DNA of 64,000 bases from contig CAUHCN010000009.1 of the NCBI GenBank assembly GCA_959604825.1, positions 1 to 64,000 on the forward strand, in the 5' to 3' direction. The notes under the pieces were generated by a model that saw nothing but the letters and a program-made list of their open reading frames with translations, was not told where the DNA came from and did not search any database. The number at the start of each line of letters is the position of its first letter. The stretch's first letter is position 1. The stretch comes from an uncultured Collinsella sp. GTDB taxonomy: Bacteria > Actinomycetota > Coriobacteriia > Coriobacteriales > Coriobacteriaceae. Positions 50,893 through 58,816 of the stretch are shown in pieces. The position numbers and the translations under genes are program-made.

Positions 50893-50935
50893 TAAAACCT
50901 GCCAAAATAAACCTGTCCCTTATTGGCAGGTTTTA
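50893..50935 (-). repeat. Stop-abutting hairpin repeat, CCTGCC type (copy 2)
   Basis: TAAAACCTGCCAA...TTGGCAGGTTTTA, almost identical to the reverse complement of 17029-17069. The ABC ATPase stop codon (complement of 50933-50935) is its terminal base triplet. Confidence 0.85.
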
Positions 50936-51727
50936 GCTCAGCAGCATGCGGTCGTTGGCGAGCTCGCCGCCCGAGACTTCCTCGAACTTCTGCAGCAGGT
51001 CGGCGACGGTGAGCGACTTCTTCTCGTCGCCCGCCACGTCGTAGATCACGTGGCCCTCGTGCATCATGATCAGGCGGTTGCCCAGACGGATGGCGTCGTT
51101 CATGTTGTGCGTGACCATGAGCGTGGTCAGGTGGTTCTCGTCGACGATCTCCTCGGTCAGGTTGAGCACCTTTGATGCTGTCTTGGGGTCGAGGGCCGCC
51201 GTGTGCTCGTCGAGCAGCAGCAGGCGCGGCTTGGTGAGCGTGGCCATCAGCAGGGTGAGTGCCTGGCGCTGGCCGCCCGAGAGCAGGCCGACCTTGGCGT
51301 TAAGGCGCGTATCCAGACCAAGGTCCAGACGCTTGAGCAGCTCAACGTACTCGTCCTTCTCGGCCTTGGTGACGCCCCACGAAAGGCCGCGACGCTGGCC
51401 ACGGCGCTTGGCGAGGGCCAGGTTCTCGGCGATCTGCATGTCGGCTGCGGTGCCGCGCATGGGGTCCTGGAACACACGGCCCAGGTACTTGGCGCGCTGC
51501 GACTCACTCAGACGCGAGATATCGTTGCCGTCGAGCTCAATAACGCCCGAATCGAGCGGATACACGCCGGCGATCATGTTGAGCAGCGTGGACTTGCCGG
51601 CGCCGTTGCCGCCAATCACGGTTACAAAGTCGCCGTCGTTAAGGGTGAGGTCGACACCGGTGAGCGCGCGCTTCTCGGTGACGGTGCCCTTGTTAAAGGT
51701 CTTTTTGACGTGCGAGAGCTTAAGCAT
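50933..51727 (-). CDS. ABC transporter ATPase (TrpXYZ/putative amino-acid or purine-type importer)
   Basis: 264 aa. Walker A VIGGNGAGKST near residue 40, signature LLSGGQRQALTL, Walker B LLLLDEHTAALDP, and switch His in MVTHNMND. It belongs to the ATPases paired with PF04392-type binding proteins. Start ATG 51727 overlaps the permease stop by eight bases; an upstream 24-codon extension has no ribosome site. The stop codon lies within a hairpin repeat. Substrate not determinable: relatives import tryptophan or other small molecules. Confidence 0.88.
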   Translation of the reverse strand: MLKLSHVKKTFNKGTVTEKRALTGVDLTLNDGDFVTVIGGNGAGKSTLLNMIAGVYPLDSGVIELDGNDISRLSESQRAKYLGRVFQDPMRGTAADMQIAENLALAKRRGQRRGLSWGVTKAEKDEYVELLKRLDLGLDTRLNAKVGLLSGGQRQALTLLMATLTKPRLLLLDEHTAALDPKTASKVLNLTEEIVDENHLTTLMVTHNMNDAIRLGNRLIMMHEGHVIYDVAGDEKKSLTVADLLQKFEEVSGGELANDRMLLS

Positions 51728-52643
51728 CTGCCTCATCCCCCTTCGTGTAGGAGCTGCGGAGCTTATAGCGCTCCCAAACCACAGGTACGCACAGGGCAAC
51801 GGCGACGATCACGGCAGAGAGCAGCTTCATGTCGTTGGCGTCCATGCCCAGCTGCAGCACGATAGCGCGGATGAGGAAGTACACCACGGAGCCAAAGACG
51901 GCAGAGGCAAGACGGACGCTAAACTGCGTCAGACCGCCGGGCAGCAGGCGGCCGAGCACCTCGCCGATGACGATGGCGGCAAGACCGATAACGATGGCGC
52001 CGGTGCCCATGCCAATGTCAGCGTACTTCTGGCTCTGGCAGATGAGCGCACCCGAAAGGCCGATAAGGGCGTTGGAGAGCACGAGGGCGATCATCTTGGT
52101 GGAGTTGGTGTTGACGCCCAGGGCGCGGATCATGTACTCGTTGTTGCCGGTGGCACGCAGCGCCGAGCCGATCTCGGTGCCAAAGAACCAGTACAGGATG
52201 GCGACGATGGCCACGGCCAGCACAATGCCCAGGATGATGGCAACGGTGGACTGCGGCAGGCCCGTCATGTTGCTGACGGATGAGAAGATAGTGCCCTTGG
52301 CAAGGATGGGCGTGTTGGACTTGCCCATGATGCGCAGGTTGATGGACCACAGACTGATCTGCGTAAGGATTCCGGCGAGGATTGCGGGAATCTCAAAGAC
52401 GGTGGTCAAGATGCCCGTGACGGCGCCCGCGATGGCGCCGGCGCACATGCCGGCCAGCACGGCGAGCAAGGGGTCGACGTTATTGTTGACGATGAGTACG
52501 GCGCAGACACAGCCGCCGAGGGCAAAGCTGCCGTCGCAGGTCATATCGGGGATGTCGAGCAGGCGGAACGTGATAAACACGCCAAGCACCATAATGCCCC
52601 AGAGGACGCCCTGCGAAACGGCGCCCTGCAATGCAATGAGCAT
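51720..52643 (-). CDS. ABC transporter permease
   Basis: 307 aa, about eight hydrophobic helices, of the branched-chain/ribose permease superfamily (BPD_transp_2). Conserved segments RLLDIPDMTCDGSFALGG and GTEIGSALRATGNNEYMIRA contain the EAA-like loop that contacts the ATPase. Start ATG 52643 behind AGGAGG. A 204-base gap with a strong hairpin separates it from the binding-protein gene, fitting higher expression of the latter. Confidence 0.88.
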   Translation of the reverse strand: MLIALQGAVSQGVLWGIMVLGVFITFRLLDIPDMTCDGSFALGGCVCAVLIVNNNVDPLLAVLAGMCAGAIAGAVTGILTTVFEIPAILAGILTQISLWSINLRIMGKSNTPILAKGTIFSSVSNMTGLPQSTVAIILGIVLAVAIVAILYWFFGTEIGSALRATGNNEYMIRALGVNTNSTKMIALVLSNALIGLSGALICQSQKYADIGMGTGAIVIGLAAIVIGEVLGRLLPGGLTQFSVRLASAVFGSVVYFLIRAIVLQLGMDANDMKLLSAVIVAVALCVPVVWERYKLRSSYTKGDEADA

Positions 52644-52747
52644 GCTTCATACCTCCTAGGATAGGGTGGACACGTGATTTTCCATAATAGCGGTACCAAT
52701 GCATAAAAGAGCTGCGGACGGATGTTTTGTCTCATCCGAAACAAGCA

Positions 52748-52776
52748 GGGCGAACGCCGGTCTTTAGCGTTCGCCC
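52748..52776 (-). terminator. Intercistronic hairpin in the ABC operon
   Basis: GGGCGAACGC (52748-52757) and GCGTTCGCCC (52767-52776). Without a U-run, it is likely a 3' mRNA stabiliser or partial terminator between the binding-protein and permease genes. Confidence 0.5.
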
Positions 52777-52847
52777 CAAGGACTCAGATATTGAATAACG
52801 CGGCTGTGGCGCGCGTGCGGGCCCTAGACGCGTTACCGCGCATGGCG

Positions 52848-53828
52848 CTACTCGTCCAGAGCGGAAAGGTCGATGCCTAGGGCCTCGGCCATCTCGTCGT
52901 TCTTGACGACGACCAGGTCCTTGCTCGAGAGGTGCTTGATCGGCATATCCTCGGGCTTGGCCTCGCCCTTCAGGATCTTAACGGCCATCTCGCCCGCGGC
53001 GTAGCCCAGGTCCTTATAGTTGATGGAGAGGGTGAACAGGCCGCCGGCCATGCACATACCCTCCTCGCCGGTCACGAAGGGGAGCTTATTCTCCTTGCAG
53101 ATCTGGCCGACCTGCGAAGCGCCCGCGGCGATGGTGTTGTCAGTGGGGGAGTACAGCGCGTCGACCTTGCCCACGGCAGACTCGACGACGGACTGAATCT
53201 CGTTGGAGCTCGAGACGGTGAAGTCGGTGTACTCAAGGCCCAGCTTGTCGAGCTCCTTCTTGGCGGCCTTGATCTGGACGTCGGAGTTGGACTCGGCGGT
53301 GCAGTAGAGCAGGCCGACCTTTTTAACGTCGGGCAGGACCTTCTGCATCATCTCGAGCTGCTCGGCGACCGGGGTGAGGTCGGAAGCGCCCGTGACGTTG
53401 GTGCCGGGCTTGTCGTTGTCCTGGACCAGGCCGGAGGCGGCGTAGTCGGTGATGGCACAGCCCACGATGGGGATATCGGCCGTGGCGCCGGCGGCAGCCT
53501 GCGCGGCGGGCGTGGCGATGGCATAAATCAGGCTGACGTTGTCGCCCACAAACTTGTCGGCAATGGACTTACACGTGGACTGGTCGTTCTGAGCGTTCTT
53601 CTGGTCGATCTTGACCTTAAGGCCGCTCTCCTTGATGGCCTTGACAAAGCCATCGTTGGCGGCGTCGAGTGCGGAGTGCTCGGTGAGCTGCAGAACGCCG
53701 ATGGTGTAGTCGGAACCGGCGGCAGCAGAGCCGGAACCAGAGTTGCCGCCGCATCCGGCGAGCGGGGCGAGCGCGAGCAGGCCGGCGGAGACCAGAAGGC
53801 TCCTGCGGCTGATGGTGATGTCCTTCAT
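52848..53828 (-). CDS. ABC transporter substrate-binding lipoprotein (PF04392 type)
   Basis: 326 aa. The signal has a twin arginine (ISRRSLLVSAGLL, RR at 8-9) and the lipobox LAGC with the lipidated Cys26, so it is probably Tat-exported and membrane-anchored. The mature part is a two-lobed binding fold (YTIGVLQLTEHSALDAANDG, IPIVGCAITDY, SPTDNTIAAG). TrpX-like relatives bind aromatic amino acids, but the ligand is not proven here. First gene of the operon. ATG 53828 is used; the longer frame lacks a ribosome site. Confidence 0.88.
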   Translation of the reverse strand: MKDITISRRSLLVSAGLLALAPLAGCGGNSGSGSAAAGSDYTIGVLQLTEHSALDAANDGFVKAIKESGLKVKIDQKNAQNDQSTCKSIADKFVGDNVSLIYAIATPAAQAAAGATADIPIVGCAITDYAASGLVQDNDKPGTNVTGASDLTPVAEQLEMMQKVLPDVKKVGLLYCTAESNSDVQIKAAKKELDKLGLEYTDFTVSSSNEIQSVVESAVGKVDALYSPTDNTIAAGASQVGQICKENKLPFVTGEEGMCMAGGLFTLSINYKDLGYAAGEMAVKILKGEAKPEDMPIKHLSSKDLVVVKNDEMAEALGIDLSALDE

Positions 53829-53863
53829 ATCATTACCCCCAGTATAAAAATGGCTGGAAACAC

Positions 53864-53919
53864 TGCACTGGGACAAAGTGCAAGTGGGACTATAGTAGCG
53901 CTGATGTCCATTTTTACAA
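53864..53919 (-). promoter_or_regulatory. Promoter and putative operator of the ABC operon
   Basis: Minus strand: -35 TTGTAA (complement of 53914-53919), 16-bp spacer, -10 TACTAT (complement of 53892-53897). Just downstream, TGCACT-gggacaa-AGTGCA (53864-53882) is an inverted repeat overlapping the start region, a likely repressor site. Confidence 0.55.
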
Positions 53920-53988
53920 CAGCCTGGCGGGTTTTTTAATACAGAATCGGATGGGCGGTACGGGTAGTCGAATGGGCGGCGGAGGGTC

Positions 53989-54774
53989 TTATGCGGCGGA
54001 GGCGGCGTCGTCCTCGTCCAGGGCGGCGAAGAGCTTCTTGCCGTCGAGGAGACGTGTGGTGACGTTTCTCATGCGGCCGATCTCAACGGTACGCAACGTG
54101 TCATCGGCGCCTCGCGCGTCATAGACCGTTCCCAGCAAATACGAGATGCCGTCTCGTTGCTTGATGGCAAAGGGCCGGAGTGTCATCCGTGCCACTTCGA
54201 CCTCTCCGCGTGCCGTGACACTCGAAATATCAAAACTCACCGTGGTTCCGTGGTCGATGGCCTGCTCGATGAGCTCGCAGGCATCGATGCGCTTGACGGG
54301 CGTGCGTGTGGCCTTGGTGGATTTGTCGCCTGCGCTTGGAGCAGGCTCGGGTGCATCGAGGTAGCCGCGAACGTCGGCACTCGCCATGGCGACCAGGTGC
54401 TGCGCCATGCTCTTTCGAATGGCGATGGGCGTGGAGCGGTTGCGCATGACCATGCCGTGGAGCCGGATGATCTCTTCGTCGGTGAGCGGACGGGTCAAGA
54501 GTCGATAGCCCACGCCGCGCTTGTACTCAATTTCGTATCCGGCATGGCGAAGTGCGGAGATGGCGGTGTAGATGCTGCGCCGCGCCGCCGAGATGGGCAT
54601 GCGGGCGGGGTCGTCGGGATGGGCGAGGCGCCGGATCAACTCATCGGAAAGCATGGCCTTGTCCTCGCCGGTGTTTTCGCTTAATAGTTGCAGGATGCGA
54701 ACGGCGCGATAGGCTGCCATCGAGGCGGCGCCCCTCGTCGTGGTCTCGTAGGTTTCAACAGCGGCTTCGGTCAT
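53989..54774 (-). CDS. WYL-domain transcriptional regulator
   Basis: 261 aa. The N-terminal winged HTH covers about residues 20-95 (YRAVRILQLLSENTGED, ALRHAGYEIEYKRGVGYRLL). The C-terminal part resembles a WYL ligand-sensing domain (TLRPFAIKQRDGISYLLGTV). Such proteins respond to small ligands or nucleic acids. It lies directly upstream of the ABC operon on the same strand and may control it (inference). The ATG (54774) is chosen over GTG 54783, which leaves no spacing from AAAGGA. Confidence 0.8.
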   Translation of the reverse strand: MTEAAVETYETTTRGAASMAAYRAVRILQLLSENTGEDKAMLSDELIRRLAHPDDPARMPISAARRSIYTAISALRHAGYEIEYKRGVGYRLLTRPLTDEEIIRLHGMVMRNRSTPIAIRKSMAQHLVAMASADVRGYLDAPEPAPSAGDKSTKATRTPVKRIDACELIEQAIDHGTTVSFDISSVTARGEVEVARMTLRPFAIKQRDGISYLLGTVYDARGADDTLRTVEIGRMRNVTTRLLDGKKLFAALDEDDAASAA

Positions 54775-54954
54775 GGTGCCCACGTCCTTTCCGTTTTGGG
54801 TGGCGACGGTATGGAGCCTAGGGCGTGGGGTTTTCCCAGGGGCGCAGGGCGCTCTGGGCGGTCGGTAGTCGTCGGCAAACGGCGGGTCGAGTTTTCAACA
54901 ACCCTACCTAACTGACCAAAACCTTGCCAAAAGCTTGACGGATACCGTTGAAAA
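54775..54954. other. Intergenic gap between asnS and the WYL gene
   Basis: GC-rich, no gene supported. The WYL gene promoter on the minus strand should lie here. gttttcaacaa near 54890-54901 and gttgaaaa near 54947-54954 are short mutual complements. Confidence 0.3.
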
Positions 54955-54986
54955 AAGCGTCTCTCGACCGATGTCGAGAGACGCTT
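54955..54986 (-). terminator. Terminator after asnS
   Basis: AAGCGTCTCTCGAC (54955-54968) and GTCGAGAGACGCTT (54973-54986), perfect 14-bp stem, followed on the minus strand by TTTTTT. Confidence 0.93.
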
Positions 54987-55032
54987 GCGCGATGAGCGTT
55001 GGCGTGTGGCGACGCGAGCTAGCGTCCGACGA

Positions 55033-56436
55033 TTAGAAGTCGGCGTTGCCCACGGTGCGCGGGTGCGGCAGGACGTCGCGGATGTTGCCCACGCCGGTCA
55101 GGTACATGACCAGGCGCTCGAAGCCCAAGCCGTAGCCGGCGTGCTTGCAGGAACCATAGCGGCGCAGGTCCAGATAGTACTTGTACTGCTCGGGATTCAT
55201 ACCCAGGTCCTTGATGCGGGCCTCGAGCAGGTCCAGGCGCTCCTCGCGCTGGGAGCCACCGATGATCTCGCCGATGCCCGGCACCAGGCAGTCGGCGGCG
55301 GCGACGGTCTTGCCGTCGTCGTTCATGCGCATGTAGAAGGCCTTGATCTCGGCCGGGTAGTCGGTTACGAAGGTCGGGCGCTTAAAGTGCTCCTCGGTCA
55401 GGAAGCGCTCGTGCTCGGTCTGCAGGTCGATGCCCCAGCTCACGGGATAGTCAAACTTGTGACCGGCGGCGACTGCCTGCTCCAGGATCTCGACGGCCTC
55501 GGTGTAGGTAACGCGGGCAAAGTCGGAGTTTGCCACGTGGTCCAGGCGCTCGATCAGGCCCTTGTCCACAAACTTGTTGAGCATGTTGAGCTCGTCGGGG
55601 CAGGTAGCCATAACGTCCTTAAGGACGTACTTGAGCATGGCCTCGGCGTTATCCATGTAGTCGTTCAGGTCGGCAAAGGCCATCTCGGGCTCGATCATCC
55701 AAAACTCGGCGGCGTGGCGCGTGGTGTTGGAGTTTTCGGCGCGGAAGGTGGGGCCAAAGGTGTACACGTCGCCAAAGGCCATGGCAAAGTTCTCGGCATT
55801 GAGTTGGCCGGACACGGTGAGGCTCGCATGCTTGCCAAAGAAGTCCTGGCTCCAGTCGACCTCGCCGGACTCGGTGAGGGGCGGATTTTTGGGGTCGAGC
55901 GTGGTCACGCGGAACATCTCGCCGGCGCCCTCGCAGTCACTCGTGGTGATGATGGGGGTGTTGACGTAGACAAAGCCCTGCTCCTGGAAGAAGCGGTGGA
56001 TGGCGGCAGCCGCGACAGAGCGGATGCGGAACACGGCGCGGAACAGGTTGGTGCGCGGACGCAGGTGCTGTTGGGTGCGCAGGAACTCGACGGTTGCGCG
56101 CTTCTTCTGCAGCGGGTAATCCGGGGCGCTGACGCCCTCGACCTCGATGGAGGTGGCAGAAAGCTCGAAAGGCTGGGGCGCATCGGGGGTCAGCTTGACG
56201 GTGCCGGTGCAAATGAGTGCGGCCGAGACGTTTTGATGGGCGATCTCGTCGTAGTTGTCGAGTGCCTCGCGGTTCATGACGACTTGCAGGTCGCGGAAGC
56301 AGCTGCCGTCGTTGAGCGTGACAAAGCCAAAGTTCTTCATGTCGCGGACGGACTTGACCCAGCCGGCGACGGTGACGGTCTGGCCGCCGAGCGACTCGGC
56401 ATCGGCATAGAGCTGCGCGATTTTGGTGCGGTTCAC
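55033..56436 (-). CDS. asnS: Asparaginyl-tRNA synthetase
   Basis: 467 aa, the usual length. Class II synthetase: N-terminal anticodon-binding OB fold ([19 protein letters not shown]), motif 2 [20 protein letters not shown] and motif 3 [22 protein letters not shown] 56436 is proposed as start: GGGAGGAT precedes it and the length then matches the family. An ATG four codons upstream and a far longer frame are less likely. Direct charging of tRNA-Asn and free asparagine synthesis by AsnB are thus both available. Confidence 0.94.
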   Translation of the reverse strand: MNRTKIAQLYADAESLGGQTVTVAGWVKSVRDMKNFGFVTLNDGSCFRDLQVVMNREALDNYDEIAHQNVSAALICTGTVKLTPDAPQPFELSATSIEVEGVSAPDYPLQKKRATVEFLRTQQHLRPRTNLFRAVFRIRSVAAAAIHRFFQEQGFVYVNTPIITTSDCEGAGEMFRVTTLDPKNPPLTESGEVDWSQDFFGKHASLTVSGQLNAENFAMAFGDVYTFGPTFRAENSNTTRHAAEFWMIEPEMAFADLNDYMDNAEAMLKYVLKDVMATCPDELNMLNKFVDKGLIERLDHVANSDFARVTYTEAVEILEQAVAAGHKFDYPVSWGIDLQTEHERFLTEEHFKRPTFVTDYPAEIKAFYMRMNDDGKTVAAADCLVPGIGEIIGGSQREERLDLLEARIKDLGMNPEQYKYYLDLRRYGSCKHAGYGLGFERLVMYLTGVGNIRDVLPHPRTVGNADF

Positions 56437-56544
56437 GTATCCTCCCATAACGGTTGAATGATAGTTATCCATACAGTTCGATATTCTAGCAGCTCGGCTC
56501 ATTTGGGCTATACAGATAAGGCATTGGCGGGATGGTTTTTCAAA

Positions 56545-56580
56545 CGAAAAGCGCCCGCGGCCAAATGGTCGCGGGCGCTT
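56545..56580 (-). terminator. Terminator after the PTS IIA gene
   Basis: AAGCGCCCGCGGCC (56549-56562) pairs with GGTCGCGGGCGCTT (56567-56580), followed by TTTTC on the minus strand. Confidence 0.88.
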
Positions 56581-56617
56581 GACGAGGTGCCTTTTGGCTG
56601 TGTGGCGCGGGGCCTGG

Positions 56618-57181
56618 CTACTTGGTCTTGGCAACCAGCAGCGGATCGCCAAGCTTGACGAGCGGATTGCCGCCGATAAGCGTGCCAGACTCGCCGACGT
56701 GGTCGATGCTCTTGAGGCGGTCGAGCTCAGAGATGATGACGGTCACAATGTCCTCGTGACCGGCGGCCTTAATAGCGTCGCGGTCGAAGCTGATGAGCGG
56801 CTGGCCGGCCTTGACCGTGTCGCCCATCTCGACAAAGCGGGCAAAACCCTTGCCGTTCATTTCCACGGTGCCCAGGCCAACATGGATGAACACGCGAAGA
56901 CCGTCCTCGGTGATCATGCCGATGGAGTGGTTGGTGACGGTGGTGGCGCCGATACGGCCGTTAGCGGGGGCGTAAATGGTGCCGGTAATGGGCTCGATGC
57001 CGTAGCCCTGGCCGAGCATGCCCGAGGCGATGGTCTCGTCGGGAACCTCACTCAGATTGACGAGCACGCCGTTGACAGGAGCGTAGATGACGCCTTCGCG
57101 GGTGGCGAAGCTTGCTGCGGGCGGAACGGACGCCTCGCCCGACGAAGTGAACGTGGACTTGAGCGAATCGAGCAGACCCAT
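56618..57181 (-). CDS. PTS glucose-type EIIA protein
   Basis: 187 aa free-standing EIIA of the glucose family (PTS_EIIA_1). The two active-site histidines are visible: H85 in [11 protein letters not shown] and H100 in [17 protein letters not shown], where H100 is the phosphoryl acceptor. A 25-residue Ser/Ala-rich lead precedes the domain. It would accept phosphate from HPr and pass it to an EIIB, and may regulate other systems as Crr does. No EIIBC is adjacent. ATG 57181 follows GGAGG; the longer frame is discarded. Confidence 0.92.
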   Translation of the reverse strand: MGLLDSLKSTFTSSGEASVPPAASFATREGVIYAPVNGVLVNLSEVPDETIASGMLGQGYGIEPITGTIYAPANGRIGATTVTNHSIGMITEDGLRVFIHVGLGTVEMNGKGFARFVEMGDTVKAGQPLISFDRDAIKAAGHEDIVTVIISELDRLKSIDHVGESGTLIGGNPLVKLGDPLLVAKTK

Positions 57182-57427
57182 AGATGCCTCCAACGTATCA
57201 GGCGCGCATGTTGCACGCGTGTGGTTTGCCGGAAACGTTTCGTACGTGTTTCCCAGCACGGTCAGCGCTCCTATTTTACGCTGTCCAACGATACCTCTGA
57301 ACAGCGATTTTGTGATATATCAGTTGAAGGCCAACTTATTGCGGGGGTGTTTCTGCGCCGCGGGCTCAAGTGGGGTACGCTAAGGTGCGAAAAACGAGTG
57401 CGCACGAATCGCACGGAGGGAGCACCT
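57182..57427. other. Divergent promoter region
   Basis: Separates the PTS IIA gene (minus) from the esterase (plus). It contains AT-rich tttgtgatatatcagttgaagg (57309-57330) that may hold promoter elements. No gene, strong repeat or riboswitch is recognised. Confidence 0.35.
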
Positions 57428-58327
57428 ATGATTATTGAGAACCATGCGCTGTGGGGCGAGGAGCCGACCGAGGAGTATCCGGCGACGTTTACGTATTTGG
57501 GTGCCGAGCCGCTGCCCGGTAAGCCGAATGGCCGCCGCCCTGCCGTGATTATCTGCGGCGGAGGTGCGTTTACGCATATCGCTCCGCATGAGCAGGATCC
57601 CGTGGCGTTTGCGTTTTTGGACCGCGGCTACCAGGCCTTTGTGCTCAACTATGTGACAAGTGGCACGGGCGACGTGAGCTTTCCTCACCCGCAGGCAGAC
57701 CTTGCCAAGATGGTCGCCACGGTTCGCGCCAACGCCGACGAGTGGCATGTCGATCCCAAGCGCGTGTGCGTCGTGGGCTTCTCGGCAGGCGGCATGATCT
57801 GCGCTTCGCTGGCAACGCAATGGAAGACTGGTCCCTTCGCGGCGCTTGCCGGGTCGCGTCCGGACGACATTCGTCCCGATGCCGTGGTGCTGGGCTATCC
57901 GCTGCTCGACTTTGCCTATGTGCGCGACATGCAGACGCGCGACCCGCGCATCGACCTGCGCGTTCCCAAGACGGGTGGCAAGACGGGGCGCGATTTGCTC
58001 AACGACTATCTGTCGATGGTGACGGGCGGTGAGGCGACCGATGAGCACCTGACCGATATCTGCCCCACCACGCATGTTTCGCGTCAGATGCCGCCGACCT
58101 TTGTGTGGGGCGTGTCCGACGACAAGACGGCGCCGATCGCGCAGGTCTATCCGTTTGCGCAGCGCATGGCCGAGGAGGGCGTCGCTTGCGAGATGCACGT
58201 CTTTGACCAAGGTGGTCACGGGCTTTCGCTCGGCAACGCCAACACCGCGGTCGATAACGAGGACAAGCAGGTGGCGGTCCGTCCTTGGATCCGCCTGGCC
58301 TTCCGTTTCCTGGAGCGCCATATGTAA
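57428..58327 (+). CDS. Alpha/beta-hydrolase, acetylesterase/BD-FAE type
   Basis: 299 aa. Oxyanion region IICGGGAF, nucleophile S119 in GFSAGG, acid Asp in WGVSDDKTAP (D231 or D232) and H264 in GGHGLS. Resembles intracellular esterases that remove acetyl or feruloyl groups from carbohydrates. The downstream GH13 gene fits a carbohydrate context, but the substrate is unproven. ATG 57428 follows GGAGGGAG. A very long frame extending 5' from it (from 56579) is antisense to the PTS gene and is not real. Confidence 0.85.
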   Translation: MIIENHALWGEEPTEEYPATFTYLGAEPLPGKPNGRRPAVIICGGGAFTHIAPHEQDPVAFAFLDRGYQAFVLNYVTSGTGDVSFPHPQADLAKMVATVRANADEWHVDPKRVCVVGFSAGGMICASLATQWKTGPFAALAGSRPDDIRPDAVVLGYPLLDFAYVRDMQTRDPRIDLRVPKTGGKTGRDLLNDYLSMVTGGEATDEHLTDICPTTHVSRQMPPTFVWGVSDDKTAPIAQVYPFAQRMAEEGVACEMHVFDQGGHGLSLGNANTAVDNEDKQVAVRPWIRLAFRFLERHM

Positions 58328-58374
58328 AAGTAGACTACTTGCCCGTTTCAAAAAGTCTGCTTAGAGGAGGAGCC

Positions 58375-58695
58375 ATGCTTGAGGGTACGTATGTGGTTTC
58401 GGCCCAGACGCTGGTGGGGAGTAAACGCGGCGAGGTGACGTTTTCACATGGGGTGAACGGCGCGCTCAGGGCAGTACTAAACGTCAGGGGTCTCAATATC
58501 GCTCTCTCGAGTGCCCGCGCTGAGGGCGATTTCTTTGAGCTCTCGGGTACTATCTCCCACGTCTTGATGGGCAAGGCGCCCTTTACATGCACGGGGTCAG
58601 TCGAGGGTGATCGACTCACTGCTACCGCGCGGTCGGGTTCCGTTTCGATCTCGCTGAGCGGTATGCGCAAAGAGCTTTCGGGGCGCACCGCATAA
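58375..58695 (+). CDS. Small conserved-looking protein of unknown function
   Basis: 106 aa. I do not recognise the family. Alternating polar and hydrophobic residues (TYVVSAQTLVGSKRGEVTFS, GSVSISLSGMRKEL) suggest an all-beta fold, perhaps a lipocalin-like or sheet-only cytosolic protein. No signal peptide or membrane helix. The strong AGAGGAGGAG site before ATG 58375 supports real translation. It lies 47 bases after the esterase in the same direction and may be co-transcribed. Confidence 0.7.
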   Translation: MLEGTYVVSAQTLVGSKRGEVTFSHGVNGALRAVLNVRGLNIALSSARAEGDFFELSGTISHVLMGKAPFTCTGSVEGDRLTATARSGSVSISLSGMRKELSGRTA

Positions 58696-58720
58696 AGTTT
58701 GCGCAGGTAAACATCGGTAT

Positions 58721-58808
58721 TTGACTTTATAAAATAGTTCAGAGCGCTATCATTTGTCGTTACGAGTTGGTTAGCCCCGGTAAACGGTTAACCGCGTCTA
58801 ACGAAAGG
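58721..58808 (+). promoter_or_regulatory. Promoter region of feoAB
   Basis: TTGACT at 58721-58726 is a good -35, and TATCAT near 58748-58753 is a weak -10 (spacing 21). GGTTAGCC...GGTTAACC (about 58769-58793) forms an imperfect palindrome that could bind an iron repressor of the DtxR/IdeR type. Guess only. Confidence 0.35.
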
Positions 58809-58816
58809 ATGAGCGC

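Noticed and set aside
50774..51175. Plus-strand frame with a good Shine-Dalgarno
   Set aside because: Crosses two hairpin repeats and runs antisense to the ABC ATPase; no downstream plus-strand gene that it could lead.
56579..57427. Very long 5' extension of the esterase frame
   Set aside because: It is antisense to the PTS IIA gene, and the strong ribosome site lies at 57414-57421, before ATG 57428.
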